Below are positions 1 to 7,829 of a stretch of 43,164 bases of DNA, one piece after another. The stretch spans positions 1-43,164 of the forward strand of contig JALFBN010000012.1 of NCBI GenBank assembly GCA_022772085.1, given 5' to 3'. Both the position numbers and the translations under genes were made by a program. The first letter of the stretch is position 1. Each line of letters opens with the position of its first letter. Origin of the DNA: Porphyromonas sp. (lineage in GTDB: Bacteria > Bacteroidota > Bacteroidia > Bacteroidales > Porphyromonadaceae). Below the pieces are notes generated by a model, which searched no databases, was not told where the DNA came from, and was given only the letters and a program-made list of their open reading frames with translations.

Positions 1-204
1 CCGTTACAAGAAAACAAACAACAGTTACCAACCGCAGAACCTAGCCTTGTTGAGAGCGTGGTAGAGGTTGCTGAAGGGATTGTATCGAGCGTTGGCGGTG
101 TGCTGGATTTCCAAGTCCACGGAGAGGATTATGCCGAGACCGCCTTTCAGCGAAGACTGCGCCACGAAGCCAACAAGAAAAAGAAACGGGGACGAAGGAT
201 GTAG
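1..204 (+). CDS. 3' end of a relaxase / mobilization protein (partial)
   Basis: An open frame runs from base 1 with no start in the window and stops with TAG at 202-204, giving 67 C-terminal residues. The tail contains a glycine/valine stretch, then GEDYAETAFQRRLRHEANKK and a basic end (KKKKRGRRM). This resembles the conserved end of Bacteroidetes MobB/TraI-type relaxases, in which a D-Y-x-E-x-A-F-x-R-R motif precedes a lysine/arginine-rich terminus. Relaxases nick plasmid or transposon DNA at oriT to start conjugal transfer. The catalytic domain lies outside the window, so the family call rests only on the tail and on my memory of homologues. If correct, the left edge of the window is the inner end of a mobilizable or conjugative element. 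Confidence 0.6.
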   Translation, partial: PLQENKQQLPTAEPSLVESVVEVAEGIVSSVGGVLDFQVHGEDYAETAFQRRLRHEANKKKKRGRRM

Positions 205-240
205 GAAACAAATTCTCTCTTCTCAAAGAAGAAAATCACG

Positions 241-303
241 AAAGAACGCTCACTTTCGCTCGCAAATATGTACCTTTGCAGATGATAATAGTGAGCGTTC
301 TTT
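241..303. repeat. Perfect 13-bp inverted repeat flanking a promoter-like box
   Basis: AAAGAACGCTCAC at 241-253 is the exact reverse complement of GTGAGCGTTCTTT at 291-303, with a 37-bp spacer. The spacer contains TACCTTTG (271-278), a match to the Bacteroidetes -7 promoter box. The arrangement could be an operator pair, a transcript hairpin or a relic of a small transposable element. Confidence 0.7.
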
Positions 304-350
304 AGCTATTCAAAACAATGTACCTCAAAGCACTCCACTCATTTCCAAAT

Positions 351-383
351 CGTTACCTGTCTATTCAGCGATAGAAGGTAACG
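351..383. repeat. 33-nt hairpin
   Basis: Arms CGTTACC (351-357) and GGTAACG (377-383) enclose a second stem TCTAT/ATAGA around a six-base loop. It is not followed by a T-run on the plus strand, so it is not an evident terminator. Its function is unknown. Confidence 0.55.
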
Positions 384-527
384 TCCTAATCCTCAATAAG
401 ATAGTTCGAAAGCAAAAAAAATAGCGCTACAAATTTGTAACTGTAAGCCTGGAGTTTTTTTGTTTTACCCGCCTATCTCTTGATTTGGGTCATTCTATAT
501 GTTTAAGCCTGTTTTCGGTTTTATTTG

Positions 528-535
528 TATTTTTG
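528..535 (+). promoter_or_regulatory. Candidate -7 box for the C10 protease gene
   Basis: TATTTTTG matches the Bacteroidetes TAnnTTTG box and is followed by CC. It lies about 60 nt before the ATG at 596. A clear TTTG -33 element at 19-21 nt spacing was not seen, so support is moderate. Confidence 0.4.
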
Positions 536-595
536 CCATTGTCGATGGCTATTGGGCCGGCATATGAAAAATGTAATGTAGTTTGATTGACACGT

Positions 596-2101
596 ATGAA
601 GTATTGGTCGCGATTTTTTGTTTTGGGGCTGTTTGCCCTCTTCTCTGCATGTGCACGAGAAAAAATGTGGGAGGAACAATCTCCTATTGCTCATCATCCA
701 TTGAATGAGTATCGGATCTCAAGGGAGGAGGCTTTGTCTTCTCTTAGATCTGTTGCCAAGGATTTGTATTCCTATGATCTGCGTTCTTCTTCTCAGGATA
801 AACTTTCTGAGATTGCTCGATTAATTCCATCAAGTCTCTCTCCCGTTCTTTTTTCTTCATCCCAAATGAGAGTAGGGGAGAGCTTGAAAACAATGGATAT
901 TGATACAATGATATACATTGTGAACTTTGCCGAAAGTCGAGGTTTTGCCATACTTGCAGCAGATCGGAGGTTGGGGGTACCTATCTTGGCAGTCACAGAC
1001 TCTGGGTCTATTTCTCGATCTGACTTTGAGAGCCATTCACTTATCCTTATGTCGGAAGAGGAGAGGAGAAAAGAGATCCCGGACTTTCAGGCATATAGTC
1101 CAGAGCTTGACGATTATAGTGTTGGCGCAGAGTTGCAAGATTTTGGTGCGAACCTAATAGGGAATATAACACAGAACTTTTTAAACAAGACTGTCACTAC
1201 AGAATTGACCTCCATAAATGGAGAAAAAGACCTCAATAATTATCCTGAAAAAGGGAAACAAGGTCGCGATCAAAATGATAATGTGGGATATTTTTGGAAA
1301 GAGATTGGTCGGGTTAATGCTCTGCTGGATACAAAATGGCACCAATGGTATCCCTTTAATGATTGGTGTCCGGAACGTCGTCGGACATTGAAGCTTTTTG
1401 GTCCCAAGAGAAAGGCTCCGGCGGGTTGCGTTGGCATTGCTGTTGCTCAGATTTTTGCCTTCCATGAAAAACCTTCGTATTTGGAGTATTATGGTAACGT
1501 TGTTGATTGGAAGACGGTCAAGACGATTTGTCCCTATGATAATATATATTATCCGCAAAAACCAGAGGATACAGCCTCGGAAGAAGATAAACGGGCACAT
1601 ATTATTCTCCGAGATCAGGCTGCGGCTTTGGCAATGGCTGTTGGAGATGGAGTGAAAACGAGTTGGGGGTATAGTGGCTCTACAGCCTTCCCTTGTAATG
1701 CTGCTCGTTATATGAGGAAGTCGGGCTATTCAATGGCAACTCGCCGTTGGGGACTTAATAAGGAGATGATTTTAGAGATGCTAGACAATCGTCGCCCTGT
1801 TATTTTGAGTGCTAATGCAGGTCTTTTTGGTGGACATGCTTGGGTGGTGGATGGATACATCCAATATCAACTTGAGATAGAGAGAAAGACGGACAAGGGA
1901 GTTGTTATCGAAAAAAGCAAAGAGCGAAAGGAGCTTCTTCATTGTAATTTTGGTTGGCGAGGTCTTTGTGATGGTTACTATACTTCGTCCATTTTCGATA
2001 CGGGTTCTTCTCCCAAGGAAAGAGACGAAAAGGATACAAATACTGAGTCTGCAAAGGATTCTCCTAAGTACACGTGGATATTTTCTATAATTACCTATTA
2101 A
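596..2101 (+). CDS. C10 family cysteine peptidase (streptopain/PrtT-like), lipoprotein
   Basis: The 501-residue protein begins with a lipoprotein signal peptide ending in a lipobox-like LFSAC, so it is likely anchored in a membrane or at the cell surface. ATG at 596 was preferred to the in-frame TTG at 587 because it starts the signal peptide directly. Residues about 40-140 resemble the streptopain-type prodomain or Spi inhibitor fold (NFAESRGFAILAADRR). The catalytic domain follows, with a Cys in PAGCVGIAVAQI (C278), a His in GGHAWVVDGY (H414), and the conserved C10 segment HCNFGWRGLCDGYY. Both catalytic residues are intact, so a self-inhibited active zymogen is expected. Relatives include Streptococcus SpeB, P. 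gingivalis PrtT and B. fragilis Bfp proteases. The region is visibly AT-richer than genes from 3047 onward and sits beside a relaxase remnant, suggesting transfer. The next gene starts 15 nt downstream. Confidence 0.88.
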   Translation: MKYWSRFFVLGLFALFSACAREKMWEEQSPIAHHPLNEYRISREEALSSLRSVAKDLYSYDLRSSSQDKLSEIARLIPSSLSPVLFSSSQMRVGESLKTMDIDTMIYIVNFAESRGFAILAADRRLGVPILAVTDSGSISRSDFESHSLILMSEEERRKEIPDFQAYSPELDDYSVGAELQDFGANLIGNITQNFLNKTVTTELTSINGEKDLNNYPEKGKQGRDQNDNVGYFWKEIGRVNALLDTKWHQWYPFNDWCPERRRTLKLFGPKRKAPAGCVGIAVAQIFAFHEKPSYLEYYGNVVDWKTVKTICPYDNIYYPQKPEDTASEEDKRAHIILRDQAAALAMAVGDGVKTSWGYSGSTAFPCNAARYMRKSGYSMATRRWGLNKEMILEMLDNRRPVILSANAGLFGGHAWVVDGYIQYQLEIERKTDKGVVIEKSKERKELLHCNFGWRGLCDGYYTSSIFDTGSSPKERDEKDTNTESAKDSPKYTWIFSIITY

Positions 2102-2116
2102 GAGAAAGAGGTTGGT

Positions 2117-2944
2117 ATGAAAAGAAATAAGGTTCTAGCAGTTTTTGTTTTTTCTTTATTATTTGTCAGATGTATGCCACCTGTCGTTTCAGAAAGCGAG
2201 ATAAAATGGATCGAAGAGAATCCCGAAGAGCAAGTATCCAGATATGCCGTGTATGGCTTTCGGCTTGCAAAACCCGAGATGGAGCTCGTCCAAAGTAAGT
2301 TTTCTCGCTCAATATCTTTGAAGTATTGCCATATAATTCCTAGAAATCTAGCTGAAGCATTCAGAGAAACCAAGGAGGAGGCTAAGAAGAGAGCCCAAAT
2401 AATTTGCAGTGATGATGCAGATAAATTGGCAGTTTTTGACAGTATAGCACGCTCTTATGGCGATATAGGGTATCCTCATCTGTGCAGAATGAATTTGCTT
2501 TATACGCAAGTGTATAATGTGGATAAGGTTACGAATATATCTGTCTTTGCCATAGACGATTGGAATGATAGGTACCCTGGAGGGAGTTGTCTGGATGATA
2601 ATTTTATTTTTATATCAGGCTCTCCCGACTCCTATATACGCAATGGTTATCGTCTGGATGATGCTACGGTTAAGAAATCGATCATAGGATTTAAGGGTTA
2701 TCCTTGGAAGGGAGCTTTGTATGATGTCCTAGGCTCTACTTATGTATCTCTGCCTGTTTGTGGCAAACTCTCTGAGATAGACTTTGATCAGTATACTCTC
2801 TTGGGCTTTGCGAATAACCTAGGACTCTTGGATCCCATAGAGTTGAGTTCTCATTCAAAACGGCAGATTGCCGTGGAGATTACCTATGAAGATGGGACGA
2901 AGAATCGCCTGACGGGCTATTACACTACCTCTACGGAGTCGTAA
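2117..2944 (+). CDS. Unrecognised lipoprotein paired with the C10 peptidase
   Basis: I do not recognise this 275-residue protein. It has a short basic start, a hydrophobic segment and a probable lipidation cysteine at residue 19 (LLFVRC), although arginine just before the cysteine is atypical. The mature part has several cysteines and a mixed polar composition with aromatic motifs. It has no obvious repeat, second membrane segment or catalytic signature. It starts 15 nt after the C10 protease stop, and a strong terminator follows, so the two are probably co-transcribed. Bacteroides C10 proteases can be paired with small staphostatin-like inhibitors, but this protein is much longer than those. 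An inhibitor, substrate or partner role is only a guess from position. Confidence 0.8.
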   Translation: MKRNKVLAVFVFSLLFVRCMPPVVSESEIKWIEENPEEQVSRYAVYGFRLAKPEMELVQSKFSRSISLKYCHIIPRNLAEAFRETKEEAKKRAQIICSDDADKLAVFDSIARSYGDIGYPHLCRMNLLYTQVYNVDKVTNISVFAIDDWNDRYPGGSCLDDNFIFISGSPDSYIRNGYRLDDATVKKSIIGFKGYPWKGALYDVLGSTYVSLPVCGKLSEIDFDQYTLLGFANNLGLLDPIELSSHSKRQIAVEITYEDGTKNRLTGYYTTSTES

Positions 2945-2977
2945 TATATCCCTCTCTCAATATAGAAAATATAGAAT

Positions 2978-3026
2978 CCCCCGAAAGGAAGCTCTACAAT
3001 GGAGTACCTTTCGGGGGCTTTTTTTT
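2978..3026 (+). terminator. Rho-independent terminator after the protease/lipoprotein pair
   Basis: A perfect 11-bp stem (CCCCCGAAAGG at 2978-2988, CCTTTCGGGGG at 3007-3017) is followed by C and an 8-T run (3019-3026). The orientation suits the plus-strand genes. The minus-strand side lacks a comparable T-run. Confidence 0.9.
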
Positions 3027-3046
3027 AGAGTCTCGGTTTCGCCTCT

Positions 3047-4450
3047 TTATTCTTCAGCTTGGAACATGGGGTCCCATGGGGGAAGCATTGTAGGCTTGTC
3101 GTTCATGACGGCTTTTACCTTTTCGGTGAGGTATTTTTTGTCTACCACGATACGGAAAGTGTAGGCATCAAACCATTCGTCCGTCATAATGAGGTGCCCT
3201 TGGTAACCGGAGGTTGCTCCCCAGCTATTTTGTACCATCCACTTGGTGGGTTTGCCTTCGGCGTTCAGATCCACGGCAACGAGGGTCATAGCGTGAGTTG
3301 AGCCACTATCGCCTGATTCGATCCGTTCCTTTTTGTTCATATCAATGGGATAGCCGAGTATTGCTTCGTAGTCGGTATAACCGAGGCTGAGGATCCCACG
3401 TTTGCTATCCAGCTCTTTACCTACATCGCAGGAGTAGTAAAGCATTGTGCTATCTTGGATTGATGCAATGGCCATCGCTTTGAGTTCCTCTATGGGTACA
3501 TTTACGTAGGTCCAGTTCTTGCCATCGTACATGTGGCGGTCGTATTCGATTTGGTACGTTTTGAAGTAGGGGCGAGAGGGATCATTCATGATCATTACGT
3601 AGCTATTGCGCAGATCACGCCCGATAAACTCTTGATAGAAACTCTTGGGAGTGTACTCTTTAGTGCTGATTGCCTTCCCGGCTTTGTCTCGCAGAGTGTA
3701 GGTGAACTTCGTGGGAGGCTCGCCGAGGTTGAGCACGAGCAAGCGGTAAACGCTCTGAAGTACTTCGAGTTTTTGTTTCTCTAGTTGCTTCTCACTTGCG
3801 CCCTTTTCACTGGCTTGGCGGAGACGAATCCCCCCTTGGCGTAGTACTTTGGCAAGGAGCGAAGAGAGACGACCCGTATTGTTGCTATTGGTCGTTTCGG
3901 GCATGATTTCACTGGGAACAACGCCATATTTTGTAAGGTTATCAGAGACGCCGGTGAACTGTCCACCATCCCCGATGGGATTGCGGAAGAGCCACGCTAC
4001 CGTTTGGTCGTTGATCGGCTTTTTGCGTGTGTCGATGATTCCTTGGAGGAATAGGTTCGACTTTTCCAACTGATCCCAAAAGAACGAATAGTTTTGGGAG
4101 AAGAAAAACTCTCCGGATTGATTCTTTTGCATCAATTCGGCACGCAGTACATTCAGTCCCGTAAAGAGCCAGCAGCGTCCGCTTTGCTTTTGGTCTGCAA
4201 TACCTTGACTTGCTACTCGGTGCGAAAATTCCCCTGTAAGAGATGCTTGGTTGGTTGCACTTGTCAAAACCATTCCATTGGCTTGGATGGCGTTGAGTAG
4301 TGCACGATTAGTAGGGCTGTTTTGGAAGCCCGAACGAATCGTCGTGAGATCCTGTTCGGAGAGTCCGCCCTTGCCCACTTGAGCCGTTGCGGGCAACGTT
4401 GCCGAGAGGGCGAGTGCCAGCGTGAGCGTAGAGAGTAGATTTTTTTTCAT
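3047..4450 (-). CDS. pepC: Exported C1B peptidase, aminopeptidase C / bleomycin hydrolase family
   Basis: The 467-residue protein has a signal peptide (cleavage near SATLPATAQ), unlike cytoplasmic PepC of Gram-positive bacteria, so it probably works in the periplasm or beyond. The papain-like triad is visible: Cys93 in QSGRCWLF, His386 in GSTHAMTLVAVD and Asn408 in QNSWG. The length agrees with the Peptidase_C1-like family (about 450 residues). Such enzymes trim peptides from the N terminus. It lies 39 nt downstream of porZ on the same strand and probably shares its transcript. As I recall, P. gingivalis also has an aminopeptidase C gene beside porZ, which would make the pairing conserved. 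Confidence 0.85.
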   Translation of the reverse strand: MKKNLLSTLTLALALSATLPATAQVGKGGLSEQDLTTIRSGFQNSPTNRALLNAIQANGMVLTSATNQASLTGEFSHRVASQGIADQKQSGRCWLFTGLNVLRAELMQKNQSGEFFFSQNYSFFWDQLEKSNLFLQGIIDTRKKPINDQTVAWLFRNPIGDGGQFTGVSDNLTKYGVVPSEIMPETTNSNNTGRLSSLLAKVLRQGGIRLRQASEKGASEKQLEKQKLEVLQSVYRLLVLNLGEPPTKFTYTLRDKAGKAISTKEYTPKSFYQEFIGRDLRNSYVMIMNDPSRPYFKTYQIEYDRHMYDGKNWTYVNVPIEELKAMAIASIQDSTMLYYSCDVGKELDSKRGILSLGYTDYEAILGYPIDMNKKERIESGDSGSTHAMTLVAVDLNAEGKPTKWMVQNSWGATSGYQGHLIMTDEWFDAYTFRIVVDKKYLTEKVKAVMNDKPTMLPPWDPMFQAEE

Positions 4451-4489
4451 TGTTACTCGATTAACTATTTTGTTTTAGATGATTCTTCT

Positions 4490-6802
4490 TCATAGAATTG
4501 CAAATCGAATGTGATGCGCTTTGCCTGTTTTTGGGTCACTGATCAGTACCGTGTAGATGCCCGAGGCGTATCGCTCTCCATTGGAATTGCGGACAGTTAG
4601 AGGGTATTCGCTTGCTGTCGCCAATCCACTATGAACCAAAGCTCCTTGGGCGTTGGTGATGCGGAGTTCCATCCCGATACTCAGCCCTATTAAGGTTACG
4701 AGGTCCGGATCTTCGGGACGTAGGGGATTAGGATAAATATGGATGGCATTGAGAGACTCAGCGGTGGAGTCAAAGTTCCCCGTTTGCAGGGTGACGAGTC
4801 CCTCCGAAGTGCCAATGAAAAGAATCCCCGTCTCTTGATTTAACGAGAGTGTGGTGATGTTGTTGCTCAGGAGTGGACTCTCCTCTGCTCTATAGTGTGC
4901 CCGTATCTCCGTTCCGTCAGCACTGAGTAGGTAAAGTCCATCATTGGCTGTTCCGATCCATTTGTTGTTAAGTCGATCTACCGCAATGGCGTTGATCCGC
5001 ACATTATCCAATACATAATAGAGGTTGGGTTCGCTACCGCCAATGGGGCGAGTGGCGATGGGAGTGCTAATCTTATGTGCTTGTGTGGGGTTGGTTACGA
5101 TGATAGGTCCTTTGTCCGAGCCGAGCCACATAGCTCCTTCATTGTCCAAGGCCATGCAGTAGAAAGTGTGGGTGGCGATGGTTTTATTCGTACGATCGAC
5201 GAATTGAGGTATGTAGCGGATAATGTCATCGGCAGTGTTATCGGGTGTTTTATTGATATCTACAATGAGGAGTCCGCCAGCCCGATCCTCGTTGTGGTAG
5301 ATCGTTGTCCAGAGAATATCTCCGGGGAGTACGAAGCTGGGACCAAAGGAGTTGATTTGACTTGAGCCGGCATTACTAAATTGATGCCAACCTCTCTGCT
5401 TATCGAGGTAGACGATGTTTTTTTCCACGGAGCCTTGGAGCATCCAAAGCCCCCCTTGAGAGTCAAAAGCCAAACTTCCGACACGAACAAATTGGTCGGG
5501 AGCACTGCTGTTCGGGAGCGCACTGCTAAGAGGGCTATTCCCCAGGGTATATTGTTGTACGAAGGTGTCGTCCCGAAATTCGAGCAGTCCCTCACCCCAC
5601 GTACTGACGAAGAAGTGTTTTGCATCTTGAGGATCTACGGCAATGGAGACGGCATCTTGGAAGGTCGGTTTGACCTGATGCTGCACCTCTTCAGGAGTAA
5701 TTTTGATCCAAGGATTGATGCCATCCCAGATCTTAATGCCCCCGGTCATGTGACTACGATCGGATCCCCGTCCGCCCGATACGGCATAGTAGCGGTTTGC
5801 GTGGAGTGTGGAGAAGAAGTATTTATTGTCGTGCGGTGCGTCATACTCGGGCGTCCACTCTGCGAGATCTTGCATGGAGGTGGTGTGAGGGTAGCGGTAG
5901 AGATTGCTAGGTGTGGCCATCCAGATTTCGTTGGGAAGCCCTCCAATCGCCATCTCGGAGAGCTGTCGTACGATGGGTAGTGTCAACTCCTCTTGCTCCT
6001 CTTGCAGTAGTACTAGTTTTTCATTCCCTTTCAGTAGGGTTACCTCCCGCTCGTGGAGGAGTAGGGAGATATCTTGGTAGGCTTTGGTGGCCGGTTGTCC
6101 CCCTTGGGGTAGGCGATAGAGTGTACCATCTTCGTGGCGTATGAGGAGGTCGCCCCGATGGGTTGCTAGCTGTGCAATTTTGGAAGTTGTGTGTGAGAGG
6201 GTGAGCCGTTGCCACTGAGAAGGATCTTGCAGGTTGTGAGTTTCGTCGCCAACGTATAGTGAGCCGTCCGGAAGGAGGGCATAAAGGTTGCTCCCGAGTA
6301 TGGCAAGGTCTTGTACGGCATTCCCGAGGAAGTAGGTCGCCTCGATACTGGCACTTTGCAGGGCTATTCGAGAGATTCCGAATCCCCCTGCGATGTAGAC
6401 CTTTTCTTTCATCCCTACAAGTTTATGTGCGCGTTTGTCGGCCAGACGGTAGTTCTCAAAAAGGGCACTGTTACTTACAACTCCTTTTGCAGAAAGGATG
6501 TCGATCTTGCCCGACTGATAGTAGATAAAAAGTTGCTCGTCTTGAGGCTCGAAGTAGAGTGCTGCGATGCGTGTGTCAGTAAGCCCGTCGTTGTGGCTGT
6601 AAAGGTGTACTTGGTCGGGTCTTTGCTTATTGATGCCGAAGAGACTGCCATTGGCCACGAGGTAGAGGTGCGTGGGACTGTCTTCGATCTGTTCATAGTG
6701 GCTCATGGCCAATATAGGCTGCCAAAGGCTATTTTGTTGGGCAAGCAGGGGGGCTATGGATAGCCACAAGAGGCTGAGGGTTACGAGGAGTTTTTTTTTC
6801 AT
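4490..6802 (-). CDS. porZ: Type IX secretion system attachment-complex protein PorZ
   Basis: The 770-residue protein has a signal peptide ending near APLLAQ. Two regions of beta-propeller repeats of the two-component-regulator-propeller type occupy roughly residues 30-660 (recurring phrases such as NKWIGTANDGLYLLSADG and GAMWLGSDKGPIIV). The last about 85 residues are a T9SS-type sorting domain (IYPNPLRPEDP through the end AHHIRFAIL). P. gingivalis PorZ has the same architecture and nearly the same length. PorZ sits on the cell surface with PorU, PorV and PorQ, binds anionic LPS, and helps attach cargo after CTD removal. Its start overlaps the rdgB stop as ATGA, and pepC follows by 39 nt. Confidence 0.85.
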   Translation of the reverse strand: MKKKLLVTLSLLWLSIAPLLAQQNSLWQPILAMSHYEQIEDSPTHLYLVANGSLFGINKQRPDQVHLYSHNDGLTDTRIAALYFEPQDEQLFIYYQSGKIDILSAKGVVSNSALFENYRLADKRAHKLVGMKEKVYIAGGFGISRIALQSASIEATYFLGNAVQDLAILGSNLYALLPDGSLYVGDETHNLQDPSQWQRLTLSHTTSKIAQLATHRGDLLIRHEDGTLYRLPQGGQPATKAYQDISLLLHEREVTLLKGNEKLVLLQEEQEELTLPIVRQLSEMAIGGLPNEIWMATPSNLYRYPHTTSMQDLAEWTPEYDAPHDNKYFFSTLHANRYYAVSGGRGSDRSHMTGGIKIWDGINPWIKITPEEVQHQVKPTFQDAVSIAVDPQDAKHFFVSTWGEGLLEFRDDTFVQQYTLGNSPLSSALPNSSAPDQFVRVGSLAFDSQGGLWMLQGSVEKNIVYLDKQRGWHQFSNAGSSQINSFGPSFVLPGDILWTTIYHNEDRAGGLLIVDINKTPDNTADDIIRYIPQFVDRTNKTIATHTFYCMALDNEGAMWLGSDKGPIIVTNPTQAHKISTPIATRPIGGSEPNLYYVLDNVRINAIAVDRLNNKWIGTANDGLYLLSADGTEIRAHYRAEESPLLSNNITTLSLNQETGILFIGTSEGLVTLQTGNFDSTAESLNAIHIYPNPLRPEDPDLVTLIGLSIGMELRITNAQGALVHSGLATASEYPLTVRNSNGERYASGIYTVLISDPKTGKAHHIRFAIL

Positions 6803-7389
6803 AGTGGGTGCTGAACCAGGTATTCATGAAATTGGGCAAAGGCACGAGCGCGATGGCTGATGGCATTCTTCTCTGCTTCATTCATTTGGGCAAAGGTGCG
6901 TGTTTCTCCTTGAGGCACGAAGAGGACATCGTATCCGAAGCCCTTCTCTCCACGCTCTTCCTCTATAATCGTTCCTTCGACGATCCCCTCAAAAAGGTGC
7001 TCCTCCCCCGCACGATCTATATAGGCTACAACGGTACGGAATCGGGCTATATGGGGGGTCGGGTGCTTGCGAAGGCTCTCCAGGAGCTTGGTCCTATTGG
7101 CGGCATCGTCGTGTCCCTCTCCTGCATAGCGAGCGGAGAGTACCCCCGGAGCTCCTCCGAGAGAGGCCACCTCGAGTCCTGTATCATCCGCGATCGTAGG
7201 GCATTGGGCTAGCCTGAAGGCATCACGCGCTTTGATCAGTGCATTGCCTTCTAGTGTGGGAGCATTCTCTTCGGGGTTGCTCTCTACCCCTGCCTCTCTC
7301 AGGCTTATAATCCGGCATTGTCCCTGCAAGATGTAGCGGACCTCGCCGAGCTTATGGGCATTATTCGTAGCGAAAAGTAGTTTTTCCAT
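6799..7389 (-). CDS. rdgB: XTP/dITP diphosphatase (RdgB/HAM1 family)
   Basis: The 196-residue cytoplasmic enzyme hydrolyses deaminated purine nucleoside triphosphates (XTP, dITP, ITP) to monophosphates, keeping them out of DNA and RNA. Family signatures are present: the N-terminal FATNNAHKLGEV, the central ADDTGLEVASLGGAPG followed by SARYAG, and SHRARAFAQF near the end. Length is normal for the family. It is the first gene of the minus-strand run rdgB-porZ-pepC, and its TGA overlaps the porZ ATG by 4 nt. A well-formed promoter lies just upstream at 7427-7458. Confidence 0.93.
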   Translation of the reverse strand: MEKLLFATNNAHKLGEVRYILQGQCRIISLREAGVESNPEENAPTLEGNALIKARDAFRLAQCPTIADDTGLEVASLGGAPGVLSARYAGEGHDDAANRTKLLESLRKHPTPHIARFRTVVAYIDRAGEEHLFEGIVEGTIIEEERGEKGFGYDVLFVPQGETRTFAQMNEAEKNAISHRARAFAQFHEYLVQHPL

Positions 7390-7397
7390 TACCTTTG
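7390..7397 (+). promoter_or_regulatory. Candidate -7 box for the mmcQ-birA-uvrA run
   Basis: TACCTTTG lies 42 nt before the ATG at 7440 and immediately beside the rdgB start codon on the other strand. No good TTTG -33 element was seen at the expected spacing. Confidence 0.45.
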
Positions 7398-7426
7398 TAA
7401 GTAGTTATTAGGCACCACTTAGATAG

Positions 7427-7458
7427 CAAAATTAGCAAGATGGCAGATATTATCCAAA
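7427..7458 (-). promoter_or_regulatory. Promoter for rdgB-porZ-pepC
   Basis: On the minus strand, TTTG (7455-7458) is followed by a 20-nt spacer and TAATTTTG (7427-7434), then C. This is a full match to the Bacteroidetes -33/-7 pattern. It overlaps the 5' end of the divergent mmcQ-like gene, so both genes share this control region. Confidence 0.65.
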
Positions 7459-7829
7459 TACAGACATTCTGTTTGTCCCTACCTGAAGTTGTAGAGAGTT
7501 TCCCTTTTGACGAAACAACCCTAGTCTTTAAGGTGCGGAACAAGATGTTGGCATTGATCCCCTTGGAAAGGGATCCGCAGGTTATGCTCAAGTGCCATCC
7601 CGACTTAGCGGAAGAGTGGCGTCTGAGATTCCCCGAAGTCATACCAGCTTGGCATATGAACAAAAAACATTGGAATTCTGTGCTTTGTGATGGAGGACTC
7701 TCGTGGGAGAGGATCCAAAAAATGATCTTGCATAGCTATTGTATGGTGGTACATGGCTTACCAAAAAAAGACCAAAAAGAGCTATCGGATCAGATAGCAT
7801 TAGCCGAGTATGCCCACCCTCAACTTTGA
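7440..7829 (+). CDS. MmcQ/YjbR family DNA-binding-fold protein
   Basis: The 129-residue protein matches the small MmcQ/YjbR family: an N-terminal CLSLPEVVESFPF segment, the FKVRNKMLALI strand and the AWHMNKKHWNSVLCDG region. These proteins have a CyaY-like alpha/beta fold. They are annotated as DNA-binding, but their cellular role is poorly defined. It is the first gene of a plus-strand run, and its last 20 nt overlap the start of birA, suggesting translational coupling. Confidence 0.85.
   Translation: MADIIQIQTFCLSLPEVVESFPFDETTLVFKVRNKMLALIPLERDPQVMLKCHPDLAEEWRLRFPEVIPAWHMNKKHWNSVLCDGGLSWERIQKMILHSYCMVVHGLPKKDQKELSDQIALAEYAHPQL

Larger units (their letters stand above)
205..595. other. Non-coding stretch with inverted repeats between relaxase and protease genes
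   Basis: No convincing gene is present; short frames here lack any family resemblance. The stretch holds three separate dyads: a perfect 13-bp inverted repeat (241-253 with 291-303), a 33-nt hairpin (351-383, arms CGTTACC and GGTAACG with an inner TCTAT/ATAGA stem), and a 12-bp palindrome TACAAATTTGTA (428-439). Two Bacteroidetes-like promoter boxes occur at 271-278 and 528-535. A mobile-element end or regulatory region would fit, but no direct repeat marking an attachment site was identified. Confidence 0.55.

Noticed and set aside
68-424. 118-codon plus-strand open frame near the left end
   Set aside because: It overlaps the relaxase tail in another frame, crosses the inverted repeats and promoter-like box, and has no family resemblance.
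5381-5980. Long (199-codon) open frame antisense to porZ
   Set aside because: It lies wholly inside the well-supported porZ gene, has no signal peptide or domain, and is explained by codon bias on the opposite strand.
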